Of a stretch of DNA of 64,000 bases, positions 22,705 to 32,860 are shown piece by piece. The notes beneath the pieces are model-generated. The model was not told where the DNA came from. It searched no databases and worked only from the letters and a program-made list of their open reading frames with translations. Within the stretch, counting starts at the first letter, position 1, and each line of letters starts with the position of its first letter. The stretch lies in NCBI GenBank assembly GCA_021234155.1, contig JAJEKV010000002.1, positions 41,313,986-41,377,985 of the forward strand. The letters are read 5' to 3'. The translations under genes and the position numbers were made by a program. The DNA comes from Isoetes taiwanensis (taxonomy: Eukaryota; Streptophyta; Lycopodiopsida; Isoetales; Isoetaceae).

Positions 22705-25096
22705 ATGGCAGAAGACGAAGGAATCGGCAAGCTGGGCCATGGGCACGATTCTTCTTTAGAGCTAACAAGACGCAGGGTACTACATTCTTCCGAAAAAACA
22801 AAGTCTGATAGGCCAGAAGCATCTAGATCTGCCGGAAAGGAAGCTAGAGCAGACATTAACAATAAAGATGTGTATAATCCCTGTTGGTTTTGGACATATG
22901 TCGTGTCATTTGTGTCCATTCTTACACTGGCTCTATTGCTGGTAACACAAACGGTAGGTTTGGATGGGAGGGCTGAGTTTCTAACAATGCCTGCTGCTGT
23001 TAGGGAGCATTACAGCAAAGGAAGGGCCATCAAAGCTGAGATTGGGATAGAGGGCAATCCGATTAGGGTTTATATTAGGGCACAAGGCCCTATAGAAGGC
23101 GAGACTGTTGTTTTGTTACATGGATTGGAGACTAGCTCTTTTGTTTATAGGAATGTGATAGAAAATTTGGCAGCAAGGAAACTACGTGTAATAGCTGTGG
23201 ATATGCCGGGTTCTGGACTTTCTGAGAAATCTGTGCTGAGGGAATGGCGGCATCCAGAGTGGGGTTTATTAAGAAAATGTCGCAACATTTATGATGAGAT
23301 CATGGAAAAGGGTATATTTTGGAGGATGGAAGAGTTGTTTGAGACAGGATCTCTCCCGGAAGTTGGGAATGTTGAAAAGGTAGAAATGGTTGAAACTGTA
23401 GTTGATTATAGCCCAGAGGAATTATCTGAAACATTGGAGCAGGTATTAGGTTCAGTAGGTGTCTCCACTGCACATCTTGTTATACATGGAAGTGCATTGA
23501 AGTAGCCAGGAGCATGGGCACTCTGGTATACAATGCAACTTCAAAGTATCACATTGATTGATCCACGCCAGTTAGACCTTCTATGCAGCTTTTGTTGCTC
23601 AGCATACCTGGTCTAGGCTGGCTTATTCCCTCGTGGTCTCGCTTATAGACTTGTGCTTAAGTCTTGCTGTATAAGGTTTCTCACAAAGTATATCTGAGGC
23701 CTATGGTATTTTGCTGAGAAGTCAAAATGGGCGAAATGCAGTTCTCGAGATAGCAAAAATCAAACTGCAGTGCTGACCTCTCCATATGGCTAAATGAGGA
23801 AACAAGATAAAGCAAATTCTCAAGACAGGTTTTGTGGGCAAGCAACTGGTCAAAGGAATGGGATCAACGAGGAAAGAATTTCATGGCATCTGTTCCTCGA
23901 AGCCACCTTTTATTTCGCCAAGATAAGGGGAAGCAGATGGCCTCAGGTTTGCCTTTTCAACGCCTTTACTTCCTCTGACCTCTATGCACTGATTATATAC
24001 ATTATATAGCATCTGTAAACACAAGCATCTCCTGCCTTTACTGCATCTCCGTTTCTCCAAACACCAAACTGGGACCTGTTAAACTATTTCTTTCTTTTTA
24101 CTCAGTATGCTTGTTTCAAGAGGGGTTTTATCAGGAATTTGGTAGCACATGATTGTCAATATTTTTGGACATATGAGGATTATGTGTTCTGGTCAAGTTC
24201 TCCAATATGGGTAGATCCATCCAAGGAACTTGTACTTAGACCATCCATGGAATATGGGTATTTGTTTTACTTATGCAGATGTAAGGATAGCCTGTGCTCA
24301 CGCGCCTTCTACTTGCATTCCATGCTGAATTGTTTCGGAAAGATAAGTTCTAACCTAAAATCTACAGAACCGTAGCGATCTTCTGTCCATGTGGGTCCAA
24401 ATCCTCTTATGTACACACTCCTATGTATTGCAAGGTGTAAAAGCAGAACGGCTTCAGAAAATGAACTATGTTACTGTTGCTCCTGCCCATTTGTGCTCCC
24501 CTAGTTTATTGCCAGCCTGCCCATTGTTGATCCGAGATTATGCCATAAAGACATCATAATATATAGCCTATAGTAGAATGACCACATGAATGATGTATGT
24601 ATCATCTTGAAATACCAGGTTCATCATATGGTTTTCTACAAGCATCTGAATAGCAGAATGCAGTCAGGAAGATGCCGTGCTTCTCTGTTTTCTGTAGCAA
24701 GAAGTGTATTTGCATCATTATTGAATATTTAGTCTTTGGAGCTTGTATAAGCATGTTTCTTCTTATGTTTGTCTTACATATTGGCTATTGAAGATATTAA
24801 CTCCCATACTGCCTGCTACTATTCTCTAATATTATCATGATATTTTATAGGAAGATGCAGCTGACGAAATTTCAAATGCTATTTGGAAATTTGTCTCCTC
24901 CTTGCCCCCAAGCCTGAAACCATCTCAAGAAGAACAATTGCCTGCACACATTCAGAAATTGTTTGATGAAATGTCGAGTAGTGGGGACCATCATGGTCAC
25001 ATACATAGCCACGATCATGGGCACAATCATGCTCATCATGATCATGGGCATGGGGCTCAAGCTCATGGTATTGGCCATGGTGGCTGGGTCATGTAG
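22705..25096 (+). CDS. AXR4: AXR4-like protein (AUXIN RESISTANT 4 homologue), two exons, frame-disrupted
   Basis: AXR4 is an ER membrane protein of the alpha/beta-hydrolase fold, needed in Arabidopsis to bring the auxin influx carrier AUX1 to the plasma membrane. Exon 1 is 22705-23946 (ATG context gcgATGgca) and exon 2 is 24851-25096. Codons 1-266 are uninterrupted: polar N-terminus, one membrane segment (about 61-81, from WFWTYVVSFV), FLTMPAAVREHYSKGR, VVLLHG (about 135-140), VIAVDMPGSGLSEKS (about 162-176) and HLVIHGSAL. The last lacks a canonical nucleophile elbow. An in-frame TAG (23503-23505) follows, yet homology continues through frame changes: WALWYTMQLQSITLIDPR, LLLLSIPGLGWLI, AYGILLRSQNGRNAVLE, QVLWASNWSKEWDQRG, GSRWPQ. 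Exon 2 encodes SNAIWKFVSSLPPSLKPS and the family's His-rich tail. Order and total length match the family. Either a recent pseudogene or a real gene with consensus errors. Confidence 0.85.
23947..24850 (+). other. intron of the AXR4-like gene
   Basis: A 904-bp intron begins GTTTGCC after codon CAG (P-Q) and ends TTTTATAG before GAA-GAT (E-D), giving a phase-0 junction that matches AXR4 homology on both sides. It is T-rich toward its 3' end. Open frames inside it are not meaningful. Confidence 0.8.
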
Positions 25097-25942
25097 TCAA
25101 TCAACTGATGGATATGAAAGCGGTCAGAAGTTGCATCTTGTCTCAGAAATCTAAATTTTGTCTTTTATGTGATAAAGAATTTGATATAAAGAAATTGATT
25201 TTCTCATCTCTCTTACTTTTGGGCTCCCTTTGGATGCTAATTATCAGCTTCTTTCATCTTCTAGTTATTGGATTCAGTTTGTTCATTTTATTATTAGCAC
25301 TTGATCAACAGAACTTGTGATCACATTGACAAACACGAATGATCCGTGGATAAAATGCAGAGTACGGCAATCACTTGCTAATACCATGATAGGCTGGTGA
25401 AGAGCTGCTTAAAACAATGATGCAAGTTAAAGTGCTTCTAAAAGAATGGAGCATTGCTCAAGCCAGTTAAACCCGCTCAGCCTTTGGCCTTGAATAGACT
25501 TGTGCCCATTAGAGCTTGATCCTGCTCAAGCCTGTTTTGTTGGAATATATAAGCTGGCAACAATCTTAACTCCACCAATTTCACAGACATGAAGAGGGCT
25601 ATGCATGGAAAGGAAACGTTGGGGCTCACCAATATATATGAATAAATAGCTGTTCCTTCTGTTGTTCTCATTCAAATGTCTTCTTTTTCAGTCTAAAAGT
25701 GTTGATAGGGACATAATCATGCTGTGTTTCTTGCTCCTTATATATACAATGGATCACCTGTATGGATCACCTTATCTTTTCTACGATTCTAGTTTTCCAA
25801 GAGGTTATGCACCAACATGGCGTTCACATAGCTGTCGCCTTTAATCTTTTTACTTGAAATCAGCAAAGGATCTTTGCAGATCATCTTCTTTTGCTACATG
25901 CCTTTGATTTCGCCTGGGGCCTGGATTTGAGACAGTGAAGGA
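25097..25942. other. 3' flank of the AXR4-like gene
   Basis: Non-coding sequence after the stop codon. An AATAAA at 25641-25646 could be a polyadenylation signal, but it is over 500 bp from the stop and nothing else supports it. No other feature recognised. Confidence 0.4.
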
Positions 25943-26395
25943 ATGGATGAAAATCTTGTTGCCACTGGGGCAGCAAGATTGCAGCAGGTAGCACCCCTTC
26001 ACTTCAGCCAATGCCAAGGGTGCAAGATTTGTAATCAGAGCAGATGTATCATGTCTTGTTGCAGCAGCAAATCAGTGCAGCTTATAGTGGCTTGTAATTA
26101 CATGTTTTCCAGGCTGCCTTCTCATTTGCTGGAAGATAGTGCTAAAAATAAGAAAGCTGCAATATCGCAGAGGATGCATGTGAAGCCTCAGGAATCTCTA
26201 AATGCAAGAGATAGTACCATTACTGGGGTGCAATGCCCAGCTTGGTCCATCATTATGGCTTTCTTGCTGCTGCTTATGTTATTGGAAGATGCAAAGAAAC
26301 ATGGTAATATATGCTGCTATATGCCATATGTTAAATGCGGGGATTTGATAGAGACACATAAAAACTTGGGTACTTGTGTATCTGGTGTCTTGTAG
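25943..26395 (+). CDS. open frame of 150 codons, unrecognised
   Basis: A 150-codon + strand frame with several cysteines near the N-terminus (SQCQGCKICNQSRCIMSCC) and one hydrophobic stretch (about residues 104-112). I do not recognise it, and no splice or start context marks it out. The cysteine spacing is not a standard zinc-finger pattern. It may be chance. Confidence 0.2.
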   Translation: MDENLVATGAARLQQVAPLHFSQCQGCKICNQSRCIMSCCSSKSVQLIVACNYMFSRLPSHLLEDSAKNKKAAISQRMHVKPQESLNARDSTITGVQCPAWSIIMAFLLLLMLLEDAKKHGNICCYMPYVKCGDLIETHKNLGTCVSGVL

Positions 26396-26585
26396 TATTG
26401 ACATTATTCTTGGGAACAGTGACTACATCAAGATCATGAATTTGGGTCCTTTTTAACTACCACAGGTTTCCTGTTTCTTATATGATCGGTGTGGCCAAAG
26501 CTATTTTGGATTCAAAGGTGAATTAGGAACTGTTGAAGCCAAGGGCAAGGTTATGGTCTAGAAAGTTTGAATCTACATCAGTTGG

Positions 26586-26807
26586 ATGCATTATGTATCA
26601 GTTGGTGATATCGACCTTGTCTTCAGTATTCCAAAGAAGCAAATGTTTGATCAGCTCATCAACAATTTGATTAAATTTTTTGTTGCCAAACAAGTGAATG
26701 TCGGAGATAACACTAGAGACTATTATGCAATAACGTGGGTACATGCAAGTGAGTTAATAAGCTTGAAGCATTATGTCGTCAAGCCGTGCCCAGGCCACTG
26801 TTGCTGA
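26586..26807 (+). mobile_element. possible Copia polyprotein 3' end
   Basis: The short frame contains HYVSVGDIDLVFSIPKKQMF, which resembles the region after Copia RNase H ('...H-x-x-x-x-x-G-x-I-x-L-x-x-x-P-T-x-x-Q-x-A-D-x-x-T-K'). The diagnostic A-D-x-x-T-K is not preserved and no LTR or polypurine tract is evident. Treat as a weak suggestion. Confidence 0.25.
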
Positions 26808-26944
26808 TGCAAGTAAATTTTAAAAGTCGTTGCTCTTCATCTGTACAGCAGAATCTAGAAGCAGCACATGTATGACTTATGTCTGCCATTCAACCATGTT
26901 GACTTGCAACTCAGCCAATGATTTATTAATGATGGCAATGGTAC

Positions 26945-27170
26945 GCTGTTATGACTAAATCTAATGGCAGCTTTAAATTGAAGATGATGCAATATTTCAG
27001 CAACAGAATGCATTAGAAAGCCAACAATCACGGCCTAACACCATGAATGTCTGATATGCTGTTATGACTGAAATCTAATGGCAGCTTCAAATTGGAGATG
27101 ATGCTCTGTCAATGTTTCAGCAACAGAAAGCATTAGAAAGCCAACAATCACAGCCCAACATCATGAATGT
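26945..27170. repeat. about 112-bp tandem duplication
   Basis: Two units (about 26945-27052 and 27058-27170) share gctgttatgact, aaatctaatggcagctt, caacagaa.gcattagaaag and ccaacaatcac.gcc.aaca, ending in catgaatgt. The second unit has a few extra bases in the middle. Confidence 0.85.
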
Positions 27171-27467
27171 TTTTCTTCTATTCCTAAGTTTCTTTTTTCT
27201 TTCATTTAATTTATCAAATAGTAAACTCTTAAAGATGACTGATTGAGTTCGATCATTTTTTACCACTTTATTTGACATGAGTGTCCAACCTTTTATGGGG
27301 GGTTAGCTCCTCTGTCAAGGATTCAATTTAGTTAATTATTAATTTACTTAATTACCAAGGTTTTGGTTGCAACAACTCCTACATTTGAAGAAGTTCAAGT
27401 AGCTATAAGGTTGTGCAATTGTGGAAAGGAGCATAGCGATGTTATACAGTTTAGTCTTTATATTTTA

Positions 27468-30400
27468 ATAGAATAGAATAGAATAGGTTTTTAAAGGCCC
27501 ACGCGAGACCAGAATCGCCTATGGGACCTAAACAAAGAGATGTTAAAGCATATTATCGACAGATTAAAAACTCCTCACTCTCAAGGGTTTTCGAGGGAAA
27601 AACCTTAGCGTAATAAGCCCGCTGGCACACCGTATACAATTGCATGTGACGCTTCAATATCATCTCCGTAGGACACAAACGTCCGGTGCATCCATAACCT
27701 CCCGAGGTACTAATTCCCAACAAACCTAATCGACGCCAGAAATTCAATAATCGATGCACCCACCGCTGTGCATTAGTAATCAACATATCGCTTCCTGACA
27801 TGTGGGCAAAAATCGGGCAGATCCGGAGGGTACGACATTCATCCCCACCGCTACCGTGGCAACACCGGCAAAGCCTCTGCCTCGCGGCTTCCCGAGCCTA
27901 ACGCCCTTCATGCTTCACGCGAGGCTTATGTGCCTCGCGCTTAATGGAAGTTTATAAGTCTCGCGCTTCATGTGGTAGCCGGGTGTATAAGTACCGGTGT
28001 GGCCCTTGTGAGCCTAGGATTACCTGTCATAGTGTGCCAGCTTAACATACCAGAGCTCAGATCCCACAACCATGGGCGGAAAGTAGCATCAAGGTATAGC
28101 TTAAGTGTCTTCGCCATCTTTCTTGTCCCACTGACGACCGCTTGCTCCTCGCACACCCCAACGTGAGAACCACCGAAAGCTTGCTTTGTCTTTCCAAAGA
28201 GGATTTCAGCGCTGGGGACCCATTGCCGCGGGCTAAAAGCAAGGTGGGGTAAGCCGGTATCAGCCTATAGCGACTCACCTTTGGAAGTAAAACGTATATG
28301 GCGCTCCAATGCGCTGAAGGGGTAGAAAGCCTGCCTCCTCGAGTAGACTGCACGGAACTGTGGACTTCACCCCTGCACCCGCTGCTAGCTGCCTTCTCGC
28401 GACTGCCGAGGTCATTCCAGTGTCGAGGAATACTCACCACCCCACACTTCTCCCATACAAAAGCGAGGATCGCTCAACCATGCCCAAACAAAATGTGACT
28501 GGGTGACCAGTATTGCCATTAGATTTTTGAGATCATGTGCGGGCCTTCTTAAGAATCGGGCCGACTAGTTATAGTGAACTACCAATCGTAAAACGTGTCT
28601 CAGAATTCAGCTGTAATAGGTCACCTGACCATTGATCACATTTTCTAAGTATAGTGTTGAAATCAAATGAGTTTTTGTTTGTGCTATAGACAGATCTCAT
28701 TGAGACTTTTCTAACCTGGGTGGTTTGTATATCTTTAGCACCGTGAGGATAGTAAAAATGGTAAAACCATATTTTGGAGTTTTGACAATCATAAGTGGTT
28801 AAAATATGTGTAAAGCACCTAAGATTGGAAAGATCTCAATGAGATCATCTATTGCACTAAACGAGAGCTCATTTGGACTTTTCTACCAATAGTTATGCTA
28901 GAAAATGTGATCCAAAGAGTTAGTTATAATCGCTTAGCCTACCCAACTTCACAGCTCGGGATTTCTGGATTGGTAGTTCATTTATTCTACCGGCTTAGTT
29001 GTACGTCAGCGCCCTTTTTAATCTAAGTAAAACCCATGCACCTACCTGTGGTCAGTGTTCTCATGGCATATAGTGCTTCAACCCGCCGTGACCCAAGAAC
29101 CCGAGAAGTCAGATCCCAATGGGTGGCAGTTGGAACCCAACCCTGGGCAGTACTTGTAGTAGGTCGGAGCCACCTCGCCCTCGCCTCGTAAGTGAATGGG
29201 AAGCTCTTGGCCGACGCGATGATGCAACTAGCAAAGACTCCTAGTTTTGGCCAAGTTAACTCGCATGCCGCTGAATTCGGGCAAAAGTGTCAAGAGCATC
29301 CAGGGTGACGCTGTACGTCCCTCCGGATATAGGCCAGCTTGACATCGCCAGCATATAAGGAGTTGTCGATTGTGATGCATGAGATGTGCGCCACACCTCC
29401 ACAGCTACTGGGAGAGCCAATCTTCCAACCGACAATGTACAAAGCAAAGAGTGTGGGGAGGGGAAACCGACGCACTCCAATGCCATCGGTCAACGCTGTA
29501 AGCCAAGCATGCATACGCCGAGCATGTACCTGCCAGCCTATATAATCAGATTCCGGGAAGTCCGTAAATCCTACCGCACCGCCCCATAGCTTGGTTAAGT
29601 GGGTACCGTGGTTTCCAAATGCTCAAAAATCCACAAACAACAGTATTGTGTTGGCGCTTCTGGTGATTCCCCGCTATCCTCAAATCAAGAGAAGATATGA
29701 TCACGGTGGAATGTTCCGCCGTAAAACCTGCCCGTAAGAGCTTCCCCAGACTCCTCCGCTTTCCTCGCCTATTGCTCGCTGCCTGGGCGATGCCGCCACC
29801 ACAAGGTTTTGCAAAGAGAGAGCCGACTATAATAGGCACGGTAGCGGCCGCATCGAGGGTCCCCGCTTTGTATATGGCACTTTACTTACTAGTGGTCCAT
29901 TGCGAGGGAAGCCTTCGCAATGCTTTATTGAACAATGCCGTGAGAACAAAAACGGAGGCCTGCTCTATTTCCTTTAAGTTCCCCCGCTTCGCATGCCATT
30001 CTAAATTCTGCCCATTTCCATTAGCTAGACGCCAGAGCTCACATGATATCCCTCCTGATAACCAGCCATGCCTATCTGTGGAGGGATCGGTGCTCTGCCC
30101 CGAAAGGGTCGCATGTGCCTGTTGTGCACTGTACTACCAGCCTGAGGTGATGTTCTCAGGCCGCGGTGTGTTTACCAAGACCTCTTCTCCGTATCGTTCC
30201 GGGGTGCCGGCCCGTGAGAATTGCCATCTGCCGAAGCGAGGTATCTCGGGCCTTCTTGTTCTTTGAAAGGAGCGGTATTGATCGACGCTCGTGGAAGGGA
30301 GATGGGATCAAAGGGACGGTTCGCAGCGTGCGCCGGAGCCTCAGCACTCATCATCACCATTCAAGGCGGGGAAGGTGGTAGTGCTCGAGGCTGCGGAGCC

Positions 30401-31450
30401 GCCTCTCCCAAAGCATCTTTCTCGTACCGCCGGCGGTGTGAGTCACCGAGCAGATTGTTCTGAAGTGCGGGAGCGCGCAGCCCCATCATGCTCAAGCAAT
30501 CGGGCATAGGTCCTCGCGACGGTCAGAGTTTAGGCAATGTACCGCGCCTTGTAAAGGCGTTGAGGCAAAGAGGGTGCGCTGGGAGCCTCTACCGAGATGC
30601 ATGAACAAGGGCCGGTGGTCCGAGTCTACTTCTCGTCCCCGAAGTGTTCTGGGTCTCCGGAGCAAAAATGAGTAACCAAAGTGGGTGACCCGCTCAACCG
30701 CCAGGATAATCCACCACACTGAGCCGCCTCTGCTGGCCTTCCCCAGTTTCATGGCAAAGAATTTCAGCACGCCACAGTACTAAATCCATTATTGGGGCCA
30801 AATCTGTGTCAAAGATAGCCACCTAAAGAATAACAATCAGCTTGCCAGTAGCGCTGTAAATATAGTCAGCCGCCCTGGTATCTCACCGCCACCGCGTCTA
30901 ACTGCGAAGACGCCCGCCTCGGCTCAAATTTGAACCGCTCTACCCCAGTGCGCGGCATTAAAGTCTTCCGCCAAGCAACATGCTAACCGCCTAACCGCTT
31001 GTGCCTTTCCACGATGTCATCATATAGATCGGCGATGCGCCCCAATCGATCCACATCCTAATGAGTGTTATAAAGTTGCTCTCGCATGTGGAAAGCAGCC
31101 GCCAGAGGAGAGTGTCGCTTCGCTATGCGTTGCACGCTGCACGCCAAATGCGCAGCACATTGTACTCGCTCGCTGCGCGTGACTGAAAATTAAGGTTGCA
31201 CGCAGAGTAGCATCGTGAACCCCAGCTTATGCCCTCGCTGCCTCTGTGCACTATTGAACACCGAAATGCATAGCCTCGTGAGGTCCCAGTCTGCCTCAGA
31301 TGCTCCCATGTTTCCATGAGGAAATGAGATCCATATTCGTGCATTAGGAGTTGAGACTACTTTCTCGCTGTGGAAGCCTCTAAATAGCTTCCAAATGGCA
31401 CCACCGTGAGGCACGCTCCTATTTATGGCATTCGGCTGACGCCGCATGAT
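27468..31450 (-). mobile_element. near-complete non-LTR retrotransposon (LINE), endonuclease plus reverse transcriptase, broken
   Basis: The element runs on the minus strand, with its 3' tail microsatellite (TAGAA on +) at 27468-27487 and the family 3' terminus next to it (agaatcgcctatgggaccta). Toward higher coordinates the minus translation shows RT pieces: SLYAGDVKLAYI (29320-29340, a changed Y-A-D-D motif), FPLPTLFALYI (about 29440), then LLRAGFTAEHSTVI and CGFLSIWKPRYPLNQA (29600-29740), and IVGSLFAKPCGGG (about 29820). Upstream is the APE-type endonuclease: REVDSDHRPLFMHLG (about 30600, conserved S-D-H), and ETWEHL with GYAFRCSIVHRG (31240-31310). Domain order EN-RT is normal for this class. 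Many frame changes and the altered catalytic motif mean it is unlikely to be active. The 5' end is not defined and could extend to about 32.0 kb. A fold-back element is nested at 28.56-29.0 kb. Confidence 0.8.
28556..29000. mobile_element. fold-back (MITE-like) element nested in the LINE
   Basis: The left arm (about 28558-28720) and the reverse complement of the right arm (about 28826-29000) share gccg.(c)tag..ta..tgaactaccaatc, gatcacattttcta, caaatgag.t and gatctcattgaga. Total length is about 440 bp with a roughly 100-bp centre. It is AT-rich within GC-richer LINE sequence, which supports insertion after the LINE. There is no coding capacity. The shared end word is preceded by gccg on both sides; target-site duplication is not certain. 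Confidence 0.7.
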
Positions 31451-32517
31451 CTCAAGCCTGCTGCGTGGGGGAGCAAGCAGCGGCTACCGAGCAAAGCAAA
31501 GAGGGAGCTAGCGGGAGCGTGGAGGTGTACTAGGGATACTGGCAGCAGCAGCAGCAGCAGGAGTGGCAAAGCAACTCTGGATGCATTGCATCTACACTCA
31601 AGAGGCTACTTTTCGCATAAAATGCTAAGTTGCTCTCTGACAAGGCCCGGCAGCTCTCCCCCACCACCTGACTAGGGACGCCCCCCGACCCGGGCCAGCC
31701 TCCTCACGCATGGACTCCCCGCTGCACCTGACGATCCTCGTTTCCATTACGGCTGCAGAAAGCAGCAGTCCCCTTCAGCTTGCCTACCTCGGGCGCCAGA
31801 TGGCCCTTCACACGCATTCCCATGTTCCGCCACCGCGAAGGTGACAACGCCACGGCGACTGCAAGCAGCCCCAAGGCGGCCTCAGCTTCTAGCAATGTGT
31901 ACCGGGGCAATGAATGCCATTTGAGATAGGATCTCATCCCCGGTGAGATCTTCTCCCGCTTCTCCGAGTCCACGCACTACCATTATGGCATCGGGCGGCC
32001 CCGCTTCCCCGCCGCTTCATCGGAGTCGTAGGGCAATTAGTTGTCCCAAAGCAGTACTGCTGGTCGGGAGGTGTGGGTCGCTTCACAAATGAGGGCGTGT
32101 GGTGTGCGCAGATGGAGGAGGTGGCGCACCGTCAGCTCGCTTGGCTAATTCGCGGTCAGGTGGGGCACGGCGCTTGGTCAGGCCTCGCATGTTCTCGGCT
32201 GCTCGAGCTCTGGTTTAGCTCCCGTTGGAATCTCTCGGCCGCTGGCCAACTCTATTTAGCAAGGTTGCAGGCGGACTCAAGATGGAGGCTGCTTTGTCAG
32301 CGCAAAGTGGTTGCTTTGCTCTAATCTCTTGGATCTTGTGTCTCTGCAAAAATTTCTACTGCAGGTTCTTAGCTCACCGACCGTCGCTAATGGCGGTCGG
32401 ACAAGCCGTGATCATATGGCATACCCCTCAGCTCTTCCTCACTCTGAGGCGGGAAATAAGCTGCCAATGTATCCGCCATGGATCGCCTTGAAGGCCAGAG
32501 AATTTGATAGGATGCAT
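31451..32517. other. GC-rich tract, probably 5' part of the LINE or unrelated
   Basis: GC content stays high, like the LINE body, and several open frames overlap on both strands, but I see no family motif. A (GCA)n microsatellite lies at 31541-31561. This may be the LINE 5' untranslated or ORF1 region; it could equally be unrelated sequence. Confidence 0.35.
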
Positions 32518-32860
32518 TGAGAGAGAAAGAAGGCTAGAGAGATAGAGCAGAGAGGAAGAAGATGAGGGAGGAAGAAGGCAAGAGGGAGGCCGAGAGGAAG
32601 TGAGCTAGGCTATAGGAGGTGAGAGCCTCGTGAGAGAGAAAGAAGGCTAGAGAGATAGAGCAAAAGAGGAAGAAGGTAAGAGAGGTCGGGAGAGAGAAAG
32701 TGAGCTAGGGCTAGAGAGATAGAGCAGAGAGGAAGAAGGTAAGAGAAGGCTAGAGAGAGAAAGTGAGCTAGAGAGAGGAGCGAGCCTGTAGAGCTAGAGA
32801 GAGTATGCTAGGCGCCGAAAGAGAGAGAGAGAGAAAAGCATGAGAGAGAGAGTGTGCTAG
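32518..32860. repeat. GA-rich imperfect tandem repeats
   Basis: Units built from gagagagaaag, aaggctagagagatagagca and gaggaagaaggtaagag recur four to five times with variable spacing, ending in a pure (GA)n run near 32820-32835. One strand is almost entirely purine. Confidence 0.9.

Noticed and set aside
22668-22919. 83-codon minus frame over the AXR4 N-terminus
   Set aside because: Antisense shadow of the AXR4-like coding sequence.
29697-30266. 189-codon + strand frame
   Set aside because: It lies antisense to the LINE whose RT and endonuclease motifs are on the minus strand; shadow of that coding sequence.
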